A DNA stretch of 64,000 nucleotides, taken from positions 680,001-744,000 of the forward strand of contig JAJEKV010000084.1 in NCBI GenBank assembly GCA_021234155.1, written 5' to 3'. Of the stretch, positions 22,801 through 34,660 are shown one piece after another. Numbering within the stretch: position 1 is the first letter of the stretch; each line of letters opens with the position of its first letter. The translations under genes were made by a program, and so were the position numbers. Under the pieces are notes generated by a model. That model was not told the DNA's origin and did not search any database. It saw only the letters and a list, made by a program, of their open reading frames with translations. The stretch is from Isoetes taiwanensis. Its lineage: Eukaryota; Streptophyta; Lycopodiopsida; Isoetales; Isoetaceae.

Positions 22801-23088
22801 GACAAGTTAAGTACTACCAATGGAGTCATTCAACATCTTCTTCGGCTTCAACATACTATAGTGGTAAACCATCCTTCTTCTGCTAAAACCAAGTACTATA
22901 GGAACATCTCCAAAGTTTCCAACAACTGATCCATTTGTTAGTCCAACTGTAGCAGCTTCTGTTACCCTTAATGGCCACATATAGATTAAGCCCAAGAAAG
23001 ATTTTCAGTATCCTTTGCAAACTGGAAGAGTAAAACATGAACCAAAATCTGGAGGAAACAGAAAAAGAACATGTAGACAAATAATTAC

Positions 23089-23202
23089 CCAACTCTTATG
23101 CCTGAAGATGAACATTCCCATTATAAAGGCAGTGCAATCTCCTAGCTCGCCATAAATCTGAATCCAATGAATACCAACTAGACCATAGCCATGGGGGGTG
23201 AT
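23089..23202 (-). CDS. Unidentified exon-like segment
   Basis: A clean minus-strand frame reads ITPHGYGLVGIHWIQIYGEL followed by GDCTAFIMGMFIFRHKSW, with a donor-like TGG|GTAATT at its end and an AG just before ATCACC. Amino-acid composition looks protein-like and partly membrane-spanning. A further frame with SVVGNFGDVPIVLGF lies at 22810-22995 on the same strand. I cannot name the protein or link the pieces into a gene. Confidence 0.35.
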
Positions 23203-24649
23203 CTTGAGAAAATACAGACAGTAGAAAAGTATACGATAGAAATTTGGGAACCGGCTAATATGAACTTGGATAATGTGGAATTTTTATGGTTGTCTGAAGA
23301 AATGAACAATTGGGTTGTTGGATATTGCTGAACGAAGTATATTTTTACGCATTTTAAGGTCTTGATTCACTTTCATGTGTGTTTCAAGAGCATCTCTGGT
23401 GTAGGTTTTAACCCCATGGTTATTGGAATACAGGTGATCGTAGATTATACGAAGCAGCAAACCACAAGAGTTTGAATGTTGCAGCAATAATATGTTCATG
23501 TATTCTTGCAGACAATGTGCATATCTTATTCTTAAAGGTCTTAAAAGGTTTTTCCTTATAATCAATATATGAACTGATTCACATCATGTGATGTGTGATG
23601 TCACTTCTCTATCCTATTGATGTGCCAATTTAGACAGTGTGGCGTCAACATGGTGCGGATATGTTTGTTCGCAATATCTTATGTGATTTCTATTATTTGT
23701 CAAGCATTCTCTCTTGCCATTGGTAGCTTAGGTGCTGCAAGGATGTCCTTGGCCTTCCTAGAGTCATACACAGGTTTTCCCTATGTTCTAGGCAGGGGTC
23801 TGCCATTTTCAATTTGTGATTGCACTTTTACATGCATTGTTTGTTTCCTATGTGCCTTTTAACATGAGATTATGTTGATGTTTATCAAGATCATCTTATG
23901 AGAATATGTTGATGCTTATCCAGAATGTCCTATTGTATTTTTTGGCAAATTCTTGGCTTGCTCTGCTGTAGAATCTAGCGTTTATGCAGGTTTTTTTCCC
24001 GAACATGCTCAAGGCGACCTCTGGATGACGAACGGTGCAGTTGAGAGCCCAAATATATCTAGGGCATCCAACTGTAAGTCAATATTTCAGAAATAGGCGG
24101 CAAATGAATAGAAAAAATTGCTGGCAGAAGTAGCATTGGATGATTTCTGCTTTGAGACAAGACTATATGTGCACTTTGACTGCATATAGAGGTGTTGCGT
24201 ATAGAATTTGAAACAGGCCGAATATTGATCCATCTAGAATGGTGAGACGTAAAGCTTCGATTTTGCTAGCATAAAATTTGCCAAAATTTGCTTCTCAACC
24301 TGGGCAAATTAAGGTGGTTTATTAGGAAATAATTATTTTTATAGACTACAGCTCTATACTAGAAGGCCAGGAATGGATCCCTATGTAGCAAACATTTTGT
24401 CAAAGATTAGCTCAACTCGGGGAAGATAACGAACTTTCTCATATGACTATGCTACTACAGCCAAATGGGCTTCTCAACGGATTGCATTCCACCATTTGAT
24501 ATCATCTTTCAACTCTCAAACTTGGCATAAAAACATGACGAGGTAAATAAGATGATGAGGTATGATGCAATGCACATATATTTTGCAGACAAATGGATCT
24601 CATCCAGTGCAGCCAACTAGATAAAGGTCATTATCTGCAGAACAGCTGA
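23203..24649. other. Non-coding stretch, nothing assigned
   Basis: Only short frames without recognisable motifs. No element ends identified. Confidence 0.35.
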
Positions 24650-24657
24650 ATAAGAGT

Positions 24658-25141
24658 AGGGATAGGTTCCGTACGTACGAAATTATTTTTTCAGACGTAT
24701 AAAGTCCAAAAATACGTATTTTTAGGTTAAATACATATTTTTCGTATTTTTAACCTACCGTAGGAAAAAAAAAGTTTAACATGAAGCGAAGGTTTAAACT
24801 ACGCAAAAAATTCAAAAAAAAAAAAAAAAAATCCGAATTTTTTTTTTGAATTTTCTTTTTTCAAGCGAATTTAAACGAATTTCTGTAGAAAATGAAATAA
24901 ACTTACGCGGAAAAAAAAAAAATAAAATTTAAATTCGATTTTTTTTTTTTTTTTTTTTTTTTTTGAATTTTTTTTTGAATTTTCGCGTAAGCAATGACAC
25001 CCACCCTCGGCATGGCACAATTCAATGTGGCACGCCCGGCGAGGGTCACTGCAATTAAATTTTTTTTTTTTTTTCCTTCAATACGCGGGCTGAACTTTTA
25101 GCGTAGTTTAAACCTTCGGGCCAACACATGAAAATATTTAA

Positions 25142-25172
<31 letters not shown>

Positions 25173-25315
25173 GCGAGGGAGTTTCGCTTTGTAAAAATGT
25201 TCGACGCCGGAATTTTTTTTGCCGTATTTTTGACGTATTATACTTCAAATTAGTGCCGTATTATTCGAATAATATGTATTGAGTATAAAACGTATACAGT
25301 ATTGAACCTATCCCT
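24658..25315. mobile_element. hAT-like TIR element (MITE), copy 2, with 8 bp target repeat
   Basis: AGGGATAGGTTC opens and GAACCTATCCCT closes a 658 bp AT-rich element. ATAAGAGT lies immediately before it (24650-24657) and again one base after it (25317-25324), which fits an 8 bp hAT target duplication. Inside, CGAAGGTTTAAACTACGC (24786) and its reverse complement (25100) form an inner inverted repeat around long A and T runs. Copy 1 is at 2630-3114. Confidence 0.8.
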
Positions 25316-25324
25316 GATAAGAGT

Positions 25325-26176
25325 TGCTCGTCTTCTATGGTGCCTACCTCGTTAGATGTTTGATGTCCAAGGTGCCCATCAATGTTCTGCAAATCATCTC
25401 CATAATGCATAGGGATGATCGAAAGGCGTGCACCTTTAATAAGAGAATCCGAACTGGAATTGCATGGCTATAGACTGTAATGCACATCTGCACATGCCAA
25501 AGGAAAATTTTGTGTCCAATTTCTTGTTGCGTAAATTGCCTGCCAACAATTGGTTTTGGATGGTTCCAAGAGGGATACTGTCCCTGAAGAAATGACTTAT
25601 TCCCTTATGATTGTGCGAAGTCCATGGAATGACATGTTTGTGAAATGATGGAAGCCTACCTCTTGCCATTACACATAGTCCAAGAAAAGGAATTTTGGTT
25701 GATGCAAAATGTCAAAACACTTTCTTCCAAAAGCTGCATACGTTCCCTATGTTTCCGTCAAAGAAGTTGATTTGAATTTGCTAGGTGAACTTAGCAAATA
25801 ATAACACACATGTGAGGTGTTTGGAGCTGGTTTAAGTGATCTTAGGGTGCAAATACTGATGAATATTTTATGGCCCAAAATTCCTAACTTAATATGCATA
25901 CATTAACAAATTCTGCTATCTTGATAGCAAATTTTCACGCAAGACGCACAAGCTAGAATCGCTAAGGCCTACCATTGCTCTTCGCTTGCTCCTACCAAGC
26001 GACAGTTGATATTTGAGTCCTATTTGAGTGTGTTGTCTTATGCATAGGCTGATGGTTCTACTCAGTGGATCATGATTATCCTCTAAGACTTTATTCCCGC
26101 CCCTGCATTTGTATTTTGCTTTTGGCTTGGAGTTTCAATAAAGTTTGTCGTTCTTCAAAAAAAAAAAAAAAAAAAG
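25325..26176 (+). mobile_element. Possible retroposon 3' end with poly(A)
   Basis: The stretch ends TTTCAATAAAGTTTGTCGTT plus CTTC and a 19 bp A-run (about 26157-26175). A polyadenylation-like AATAAA before an A-tail is what a LINE or processed transcript leaves. No matching target duplication was found, so the 5' limit is unknown and the start given is only the gap boundary. Confidence 0.4.
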
Positions 26177-26269
26177 AATCACACACACAAAAAAAAAATT
26201 CAACATTTTGTATATAGTCAAACATTATGTAGTTAATTAACTTTAAGATGTGCATGCAGTAATACAGGA

Positions 26270-26437
26270 CATCACTAGGAGCATCGAATGCTCGGAACTA
26301 GAACTATTGAAGCTGGGTTGTGACAAACTTAAGTAATGCCTACAAAGGTTCTTCATCACTAGGAGCACCGAATGCTCGGAACTAGAACTATTGAAGCTGG
26401 GTTGTGACAAACTTAAGTAATGCCTACAAAGGTTCTT
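26270..26437. repeat. 84 bp tandem duplication, two near-identical units
   Basis: CATCACTAGGAGCA begins at 26270 and at 26354, and the two 84 bp units differ at very few positions. The length is divisible by three, so a minus frame runs through both, but no protein family is recognised. Confidence 0.95.
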
Positions 26438-27039
26438 CATTTTTTCTGGTTGATGCATAACTGGCGCATTGGTCAAATGGCTATCAGCACGAATAAATTT
26501 GAAACCCACTTCAAGGCTTTTTGCTCGTGCTTATACACTCGAAGAGGATGCATGTATTCATGCATCCTCATTGATGCGTCATTTGTACGGGTAGCAACAT
26601 AAAGTATTGGCCGCATGATATGCCTTACACGACGATGTAAACTAAAAAATGTGTAACCAGAGACTGTAGTTCAAAATAGCAATTGAAGGGTCTGGCATAT
26701 CTGTATAGGACGCCATGCTTACATTCTTTGTAGTTATATTAACAACAAGAATGTATATTAAGGGAAAGAAAAAACAGGTCCCGTCCAAAAAGTCGGCCAC
26801 AAGTTTGCATGTGAATTCTTACGTAAACCATAAAAGCACGGCGAAGAAAAAAGGTTGTGGCCTAAAAAATATTTTATGCCATTCCAACATTCATCTATTT
26901 CAAAATGTTTATTTTGAAAATGGTTATTTGAAAAAACGGTTATGCTTATAACGTCTTGTGCCCTTTCCCAAATCCGCAATCTCAACCATCCATCTGCATC
27001 AATGGTTCAAAATTGATATTGATGACAAACACTCATAAT

Positions 27040-27500
27040 CTCTTTCGTATATTAAGGGAATGTTGGGGAATTTAAGGGATTCTTAATAGAATCATAAGGA
27101 ATCTTAATGGATCTTGGACTTTGAATCTAGGGGAATCTACATAGAATATTAGAAAATTGAAAGGAATCATTGGGAATCCAAGAGAATCTTTAGGGGATCA
27201 AGCAGAATTTGAGGGAACCTTGACGGAATCTCAAAGAAGCTTCAAGGAATGTACGGAAATCTTGAGGAATCTATTGACATCTTAGAGAATGTAGGGGAAT
27301 CTTCATATAATTTTAAGAAAGCTATAGGAATCTTCATTGAATCTTAGGGGAGACTAGGGGAATTTTAACGAAATGTTGGAGAATCTAAGAGAATATTCAT
27401 AGAATCCTAAGGCATCTATGAGACTCTTGTGGAATCTTAAGGGAATCTCGAGGAATCTTTTTGGAATCTTGGAGAATCTAGAGAAATATTACGCGATCTA
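27040..27500. repeat. Degenerate GAATCTT-rich array
   Basis: GAATCT, GGAATCTT and AGAATCT words recur every 10-25 bp for about 450 bp without a fixed period. The complementary word AGATTC makes a similar array on the opposite strand at 42600-43070. Confidence 0.8.
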
Positions 27501-27571
27501 GGTTAATATTAAGGGAAATTTGCCTTTATGAAATGTCAATGGATTTTCAAGAAATTTTCAAGTTTCAAGGC

Positions 27572-27759
27572 ATATAAATATAAATATAAATATAAATATA
27601 AATATAAATATAAATATAAATATAAATATAAATATAAATATAAATATAAATATAAATATAAATATAAATATAAATATAAATATAAATATAAATATAAATA
27701 TAAATATAAATATAAATATAAATATAAATATAAATATAAATATAAATATAAATATAAAT
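27572..27759. repeat. (TATAAA)n microsatellite
   Basis: About 31 uninterrupted hexamer units. The open frame through it (alternating Tyr-Lys) is an artefact. Sixteen bases later a MITE begins. Confidence 0.98.
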
Positions 27760-27774
27760 GTATTATAACAATAT

Positions 27775-28160
27775 ATTAATATTGCACATTAAATCATTGT
27801 ACATGGCATCCCACATATTAAAAAATTAAACCATTGCATAAAAATCCCCCCAAAAAAAAAAACCCATAGTTGTTTTGGTGATATTCGTCTGGGGGCGTTC
27901 ATTGGTAGTCTCGGGTCATTGGATATCATTTTCGAGAGGTGCGACTCGTCTTTTGGAAAGTTTTAGTTAATTATTAGTTAGAAATACGAAATTGTTGCAA
28001 AGGTTGTGGGAGGGGTTGGTGTATTCACATGTTTGTACATAGGGTTCATTGCCTATGAATATCACCAAAAACAATTGGGGGGAGGGGGGGATTTTATTCA
28101 GTGGTTTAATTTCCTAATATGTCGGATGCCATGTACAACGATCTAATGTGCAATATTAAT
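27775..28160. mobile_element. 386 bp MITE with ~105-113 bp TIRs
   Basis: The left arm 27775-27887 and right arm 28058-28160 are reverse complements at roughly 85%, sharing ATTAATATTGCACATTA, GTACATGGCATCC, AATTAAACCA and GGTGATATTC. No coding capacity. The family is uncertain, since the ends (TTAATATTGC) are not diagnostic. Confidence 0.85.
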
Positions 28161-28183
28161 CTTACTACATACAAGATGATAAT

Positions 28184-28229
28184 GCGGCGGCGTTGCCGCC
28201 GCTCTACTTCGACGGGTTTTTTGAAGTAG
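28184..28229. repeat. Two adjacent hairpins, GC-rich then AT-rich
   Basis: GCGGCGGC, GTT, GCCGCCGC (28184-28202), then CTACTTC, 12 bases, GAAGTAG (28204-28229), directly followed by CTAA. A 3' hairpin followed by CTRR is the Helitron end signature, but the required T after the end is missing and no 5' end was found. Confidence 0.55.
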
Positions 28230-28234
28230 CTAAA

Positions 28235-31200
28235 TAGATCAATGGGCGGAACTTGGGATTAAAATGTTGTTAGTTATATGTTGAAGAAAATGATAAGGTG
28301 TCCTGACGAATTGGTTTTAGCTAATTGGAATAGTTTTTAAAAATATGATACATGAGAGGTGCAAATTAGAAGGCGTCTTTCGTATTTAATCTTTATTGCA
28401 TTTTTTATTATGAAGTGTGGTTTAGCATACACGCACTTTCCGTAGTCAATACTCATTGCATTGTTCGATTGTTTTTTCTTGAAGTTCTCAGTTCATCAAC
28501 TTCTCTTCTTTACTTAAAGACGCAACATATTGTAACACTCATCTTGCATTTGTGGTATCAAAGCAATGCTCTATGACCACACGCATTTTAAACGTACACA
28601 ATGATATCTGGCCAAGGTCTTCCTCCGCGTCTATTAGATAACAATAACAGATATGTCTTTGGCAAGCTTAGTTTTACTATGAATGTGCATCCTCTTTCAA
28701 ATCTGTTAATCTTAAAGCTGTAAGGGTGTAACAACTATTCATAAGGAAGATAACAGTCAGGCATGCATTTTGATGTTTGATTTCCTAGATAATGAATGTT
28801 ATAGAAAGAATTTAATAAGCGGTGAACTGCAAAGCGCCCTGATAAATTATCTGCAGTGAGTGAAATGAGGTTTCTGCTTGAGGAGATTCCCAGGGCTAAT
28901 ATGTTGGAAATAGAACCTGTATGCCACAATTCATGTAAGCATGTTAACTTCTGCATATTACTCCATGGCATGCTTAATTATGAGAGACAGAGATGGTCCT
29001 GTAGGAACAAAAAATGTTAAGATGTATATGACCATAGGTTAGCACAAACGGACAACTTAATGCCCAGTAAAAAATCTTAAAGCTCCATAGTCGTTGATTT
29101 TTTTAGCAAAAGCTAGGAATAGTGTATAAAGGTATATACAGTTGTCTCAGAGCTGCTCACGGAAACCCTGGTTTATAGTCGTTTGTTCCACAGCTCGACA
29201 CAGACATCCAATATATTTCTCTGCTTACTTTTTGGCATGACAGCACAGCTTGGCCACTTTACATGCATACACATTAGAATCAGCAAAGCTTACATAGTCT
29301 AAATTTTTCAATTTACAAACGATAGATTTTTTTTCTCTGTTGATTAATAGATGCTGGCCCCAGACTTTAAGTTCTGGTGCAAATTAGGCTCTCAATCCAC
29401 AGATTTGCAATGGTAATTTGCAAAACTCTCTCTTTAGATGGCAAGACAAAGAAAATTGCATCCGCTTTCTGGTTTTGTGAATCAATCCCTTTTTTGCGCT
29501 TGCTGCATCTCTTTTCCCAGTATTTGATTCAATCCTTATTCTATTTGATGGTTTTTCTCAATCGCAGCCCGCTAAAAGGGTTTTTGGCTGCAACAGGGAT
29601 CTGGGTTTTTCTCTTTTTGCTCGAGCAAGGAAAGCAGGTGAGCTAAATTTGTCGGCACGTTAGGCTCAACTCTGTAGAATCGATTTCATCTTGCAAATAT
29701 ATATTTCGGGCCAGAAATTTTGCCGAAAGCTCTAGTAGGAAGCTATTTGCAAATTTGCCAATAGCATACAGAAAGCAGTTTTCTTGAAAACATACCTGGG
29801 TGTTTTGTATTTTTTGCCTCTTCTAGCTGTTCCCGGTCCAGAGAGTTGCAAATACATAGGTCGGCTGGGGTATTTGCAATAGAAACAAACTGTTCTTCCT
29901 TCTAAGCCTTACCTCTGTTGTCTTCTTCCCTTCTCTTCCTTACACACAGCAAACCAAATCATATACGCTTCCGACCCACAATAATATGTTGCTTCAGTCT
30001 AAACGTGCCAGATTGTGGGTAAGACAGATACGCAATCGTGATGAACGCAAGAAATATCTTGAGCAATACCCAGAGCAATCCAGGAAACGCAAAATTCAGA
30101 CTTGGATTCAAACCCGGCGGATGAAAATCAAGCAACAAATTACTGTGGTCGCCAAAACGCCGGCGTACATGCACAACCAGCAGTCAAGGACTCAAAGCTG
30201 AGCCCCACATCTTGCCGGAATGGCCCAAACCCTATTTTGCCCCAAGAAATCCTGGCCCTCCATCTCAATCCGACATGGAATTAATTCCCTCATACACGTC
30301 ACTTTTGCTTGCCACGTCACCAAAAAACACATATGTTAGAAGATAGAGATAGAGATAGAGATAAAATTACTCGCTCACCTTTCCGGTTCCAAAAATAAAC
30401 AAAAAAAACTCCAAAATGTCCAGATTTGGAAGATTTGGAACCGGATATTGATTTCCGGCTCGAATGCAAGGGAACCTTGAATAGCAAGCTCTTTGGGCCT
30501 CCCCAAAACACAGCTTGCGACCAGCTTGCCTTGCAGAGATGCCACCGGCCTTCGGAAGCTCGCTCTGGGCAGAGGAAGGATAGAGAGACGAAGGAGCACA
30601 AACCATCTAGGTGGGTTCCTGTTCGAATTTATGGTATATTAGCCTAATTTATACAAGAAACTTATCGCGGCGGCCAAGGCCGCCGCGAACGTTTCTCTTT
30701 CCCAACCTTTTGTATACAATCAGAAGTTTATTCGGATCATATGATATATAATTCAAGAACATGTGGGACTTGGACTCATATTGTTGCCATATGGTCTCGT
30801 ATCCATATGATATGTGGGTGTTACGGGAACATTTCTCTCATGCTTCAGAACATGCAGGATTTGGACTTGCATTTTTTGTTCTAAAAGGAAAAATGTGTGA
30901 TTTGCATGCTCCCTTGCAATCTAATTATCCTTTCCTTAAAAAATTGTTGATAGGAGTTATTTCCATTGTCAGCAACTGAAGCCTCTGACTAACAATTTGT
31001 TTGAAAGAGCATGCAATGTCATCTGTACATACAACTCATGTTTGAGTACAAAAGTTGCATGTCAATTTTATAATAGCTATGGGATGAAAGAAAAGACTAC
31101 ATTTGTCAAAATTTGAAGATTTAAGCTATTTTTTGAAGATTTAGAAGTGCCATAATACGAACATTGTTATTTACATGCGTCAGGCATTATAGTTGTAGTG

Positions 31201-31650
31201 TTGCATTGATAAAAAGGTGGGCAACCCGAAGAAATTCCACAACCTTGCTAGCATACAATTTGCAAATAATGTCCATTTCAAGTGATACGTGTAAAACCAT
31301 CTTAGATGAAGTAGGTAGAACAGAGGCCATCTTAGATGGAGTAAGTAGAACAGAGGTCATCTTTTTGATCTATTCTACCTACTTCCATTGATCTTGGAAC
31401 ATCATTATATGATGAAAAGCATTCATCCGTTCTATTTTAAGGTTCCTGTCAAATTTTGAGTAATGGTTGCAATCACCATGCCAGTGGTCATCCTACCTTT
31501 GACATGTATTCCACCTAAGCAATTTGTAGATACACATTACGGTCCTTAACAACAACAAAATGACAGGAATATTCAGTGACACTTTCCAATACACTAACTC
31601 CTTCGGTCTACATTGCTTTTATGTTTTATCTCAAACATAGCCAGAGAAAC
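28235..31650. other. Mostly non-coding stretch
   Basis: Holds a (GAGATA)n tract near 30343-30362, a GC hairpin at 30656-30696, and a direct repeat of GT(A)AGTAGAACAGAGG.CATCT near 31300-31360. Several 60-90 codon frames show no recognisable motif. Confidence 0.4.
30656..30696. repeat. 41 bp two-tier hairpin
   Basis: An 11 bp perfect stem TCGCGGCGGCC / GGCCGCCGCGA around AA is enclosed by a second stem AGAAAC / GTTTCT. It is strikingly GC-rich for the surroundings. Confidence 0.85.
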
Positions 31651-31657
31651 AAATTAC

Positions 31658-33108
31658 CAATAAATCAAAATCAGTTTCCTTGGGAGCTTTCTCATCGGTG
31701 ATGGGTAGACGTTCATATTCAACTTTATAACCTTCTGTTGCCAAACGTTCATACACCTGCACCAGAGCATGATGAGGTGTATAGAGCCATTTTAAACTAA
31801 TCTGCTCTCGTAGATGGTGTAAAACCTATATTTACCTCTAACGGAGTCTGCACAGAAAACTCGCTAACATTCTCCCATTGGTCAAACATCTGACCATCTG
31901 GCTTCTCGTCACACACCAATATCTTATTTGCATATCTTCATGAAAATTAATAAATCGTAAAGTTGCGTCTTTAAAACAGAGAGAAAAAATTCAACACAAA
32001 TGGCAGCATACCTAGAAGCTTCCTTTAAAACATCACTCTTCAATCGAGCTTCCATGTCCTCCAAGCTTATCCTATTTATTCCTTGTAGTCTTGTACCACA
32101 TATGGTTAATAAATATGTCCAAGCAAGTATAATGGAATGAGATTAAAATGCAGAAGGAATTTATCAAACCATGACTGCTAAGTAGATACACAATGCAAAG
32201 GGATAACTAGATAATGCACATTGTAAAATAGTAATATAATTCTTCACATGCTCATGCATAAGGCTTGTCCTCCAATAAATCTGCACCTCGACATAGAAAT
32301 AGGTCTACTATCTATGCCCAACAATACTCTCTTATTTCTTGTGATAAAAGTAGTCAAACTGGTACTAAAACAACCCTTAATTCATAATGCCATCATGACG
32401 TCAACTTTGGTCACTTCATCGGATATCTTTTGATGTCTATGCTTATCATGATAATTACACCGCATAGAACCCACTCCATCAAACTAAGCACATCAACCTC
32501 GCTGAATTTATTCATGAAAACTATTGAAAAGTGAGAAGTCGATATCGTGGTATTCCGTGACTTGAAAATGGCCTTTCAACCTCTCTCAAGACAAATGGTC
32601 GCCCATTTATATAAATGACCTTAGAACAAAGATGTTTGTCGAATACTTCCCGGTTCTTAAGTAGCTAAAAAATTTTGACTACTTACTGGCTCCTCCCTTA
32701 GATTGTACCAAAGCACCTTCTTATTGCCTCCAATAAGGTTAAGCACATTAAGTATTCCTTCAATTGTTGGAATGGCAACACCATATATGGGCAATGACAC
32801 CACCTGACAGAGTGCAACATTTGCAATTTAACATCCTTGACAGAGGATAATTCTTTCCATGCAATGCAATATGCAAGTCTGCTAATGATTTTCAAATTAC
32901 AAACGAAATAAAGATTAAACACACAATACTTGGAATTGCTAAGAAGCACCTGCCGATGATTTGGAGCTCCAGGCACATGGGGGCGCAGCTTTTTGTTCTG
33001 ACAATCAGGAAAATGATCACTCTTTAGTATGGTCTTCTTCCCTAACACATGATCGCATCTCAAAGATAATGGCATTCTCTCGACCGTGCATCTCAAAGAT
33101 AATGGCAT
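31658..33108 (-). CDS. Paladin-like phosphatase gene, N-terminal exons only
   Basis: Paladin-type proteins are large, with tandem protein-tyrosine-phosphatase-like domains. Six minus-strand exons match the family N-terminus in order: 32950-33108 (VLGKKTILKSDHFP, GAPNHRQ), 32687-32803 (IYGVAIPTIEGI, KVLWYNLREEP), from 32619 (VIYINGRPFVLREVERPF), about 32012-32090 (GINRISLEDMEARLK), 31836-31935 (KILVCDEKPDGQMFDQWE), and 31658-31756 (VYERLATEGYKVEYERLPI, TDEKAP). Several junctions have GT/AG sites with agreeing phase. The join after VERPF is unresolved. Upstream, EPENAIIFEMR is one base out of frame with VLGKK and sits in a 33 bp duplication, so the start is damaged or lies at 33108. The next expected part, carrying the CX5R phosphatase motif, was not found below 31658. 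Probably a truncated copy. Confidence 0.75.
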
Positions 33109-34000
33109 TCTCTGGCTCCCGCACAATCAAAACGTCCATCTTGTGCAGAGCCAGATTTACTAGCCTCCTTCAAATTTTGCCTCGGTTTTTCACTTCTCGG
33201 TTAGCATCAGCATGAAACCTAAGCACGAATATGGGCACAGAGGAGCATGAAAACATAGGGCTCTGGAAGCTCGCCTTTTGGCACCTCAAATAATCAGGAA
33301 GTGGCCTGGGATCATGGTTTTGCTCAAGAACCCAAAGAAAGGGATTTCTTGCAGAGCAAGAAAGAAAGGAAAAGATCCAAATCCGCAGTAGCTTTTGGAT
33401 TGCAGTGACAGAATGATCTTTCTTCACCATTGGCGACCTCCTACATTAGTAAGAAACACCATTGGCGACCTCCTACATTAGTATCTGAGCTATGGCGGCG
33501 ATGTGTGAGAGCTGATCTCGCCAGAATGGAGCAGAGGAAGTGGAGAGCAGAGCATTCGACGGAGGAGATTCGTTCAAAGAAGATAAGAACAAAAACGTGG
33601 CATCGCTAGGTTTTTTCTTTTTTCTTGAATTTGAAAATGCAATGGCCGCATACGTGTCAGGGCCAGGGCTGCGCTCAGCCCAGAAAAATTACCTTCTTAT
33701 TTTTTAAGAACAGAAAATGATACTGCTTTATATATGGAATGAAAGGGTCTCCCGAAAATCTCAGAAGGGATTTTTCCTTCAAATTTGTTGAAGCAAGGAC
33801 CGAGAAAGGGAATCCTGAGAAAGGGAGAGGTATTTGAAAGATTGGGACAGAGTTCCTTCAAGTTTGTTGAAGCTGAGGTCCAATCCAAATAGTTAGGCCG
33901 CTGCAGCGAAGCCAATTGATTCAAGGACCCATGATTCAAGGACCCAGAGGGGGAATTCTGAGAAAGAGAGAGATATTTGAGAGATTGGGTCAGGAATTGT
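33109..34000. other. Flank with short direct repeats
   Basis: A 33 bp unit around CTCAAAGATAATGGCATTCT is doubled near 33057-33115, and a 35 bp unit around CACCATTGGCGACCTCCTAC near 33425-33482. A longer diverged direct repeat (GAAAGGGA.AGGTATTTGA.AGATTGGG) lies near 33800-33990. No further gene. Confidence 0.5.
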
Positions 34001-34009
34001 TAGAGCTCG

Positions 34010-34660
34010 TAAATATTTCGAGCTTCCCAGCGCCGGACTTAGAGATCTGGCAACGCCTGGAGTTGCCCCAAATCCGAGCCCGCAATGCCCTTCTTGCCTA
34101 TCATGTACACAGAATGAAATCTGTCAGCTTCCAATCACCCAGCATAAAGCAGACATGAATCAAGCCATGCATAACCCAGAATAAAATAGCTGTCCATCTT
34201 GGGATTTAAAAAACAGAGCAGTCCCTATTCTAGCTTGCAGATAAAAAAATCCCATGTAACCTGTAGATTTGCATTCTACCAAAAAACCACTATTCAAGCT
34301 TGCAGATTATAAAACAAAGCAGTCCCTATTCAAGCCTGCAGATAAAAAAAAATGCCCTGTAGATTTGCATTACCAGAAAGCCCCTGAATGCTGTCTGGAT
34401 TCTAATCGCTGCCCATTCTTCTGTAGTGCTTTGTAATCGATTTGGGCCATAGCTGTTTCTGTTGCCGCTGTCGCAACTACAAGCGCATTTTTGCTTGATT
34501 TTTCTTCGTTTCCTCTTCTGTTTTAGCTTCGCTTTGTTGCTCTTTGGTATGATCATCCATAAAATGCTTCCATTTCCCCCACTTCCTTTGCTTCTCCACA
34601 TGAATCCTTTGCTGAAAGGGAACCCAGAAAAAGTTTTACAGTTCAACAAAACAGAAATAG
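34010..34660 (-). pseudogene. IQD (IQ67-domain calmodulin-binding) pseudogene
   Basis: IQD proteins are plant calmodulin-binding scaffolds. Exon 1 ends EEWAAIRIQTAFRGFL, then CTG|GTAATG at 34374. Exon 2 begins after ATAG at 34097 with codons for ARRALRA. Splicing restores the IQ motif, and the phase-0 intron between codons 16 and 17 of the IQ67 domain is the family's fixed intron. Upstream, an alanine-rich stretch (ALVVATAATETAMAQI) typical of the region before the IQ domain lies in a different frame from EEWAAIRIQ, and exon 2 loses frame right after ARRALRA and hits a stop. The gene is therefore broken. The intron (34098-34373) contains about three copies of CTGCAAGCTTGAATAG.GACTGC. Confidence 0.8.

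Noticed and set aside
27528-27779. 83-codon frame of alternating Tyr and Lys
   Set aside because: It is the (TATAAA)n microsatellite read in one frame.
30317-30647. Several overlapping frames of 73-94 codons
   Set aside because: Four frames on two strands overlap and none shows a known motif; they cannot all be real and no one is favoured.
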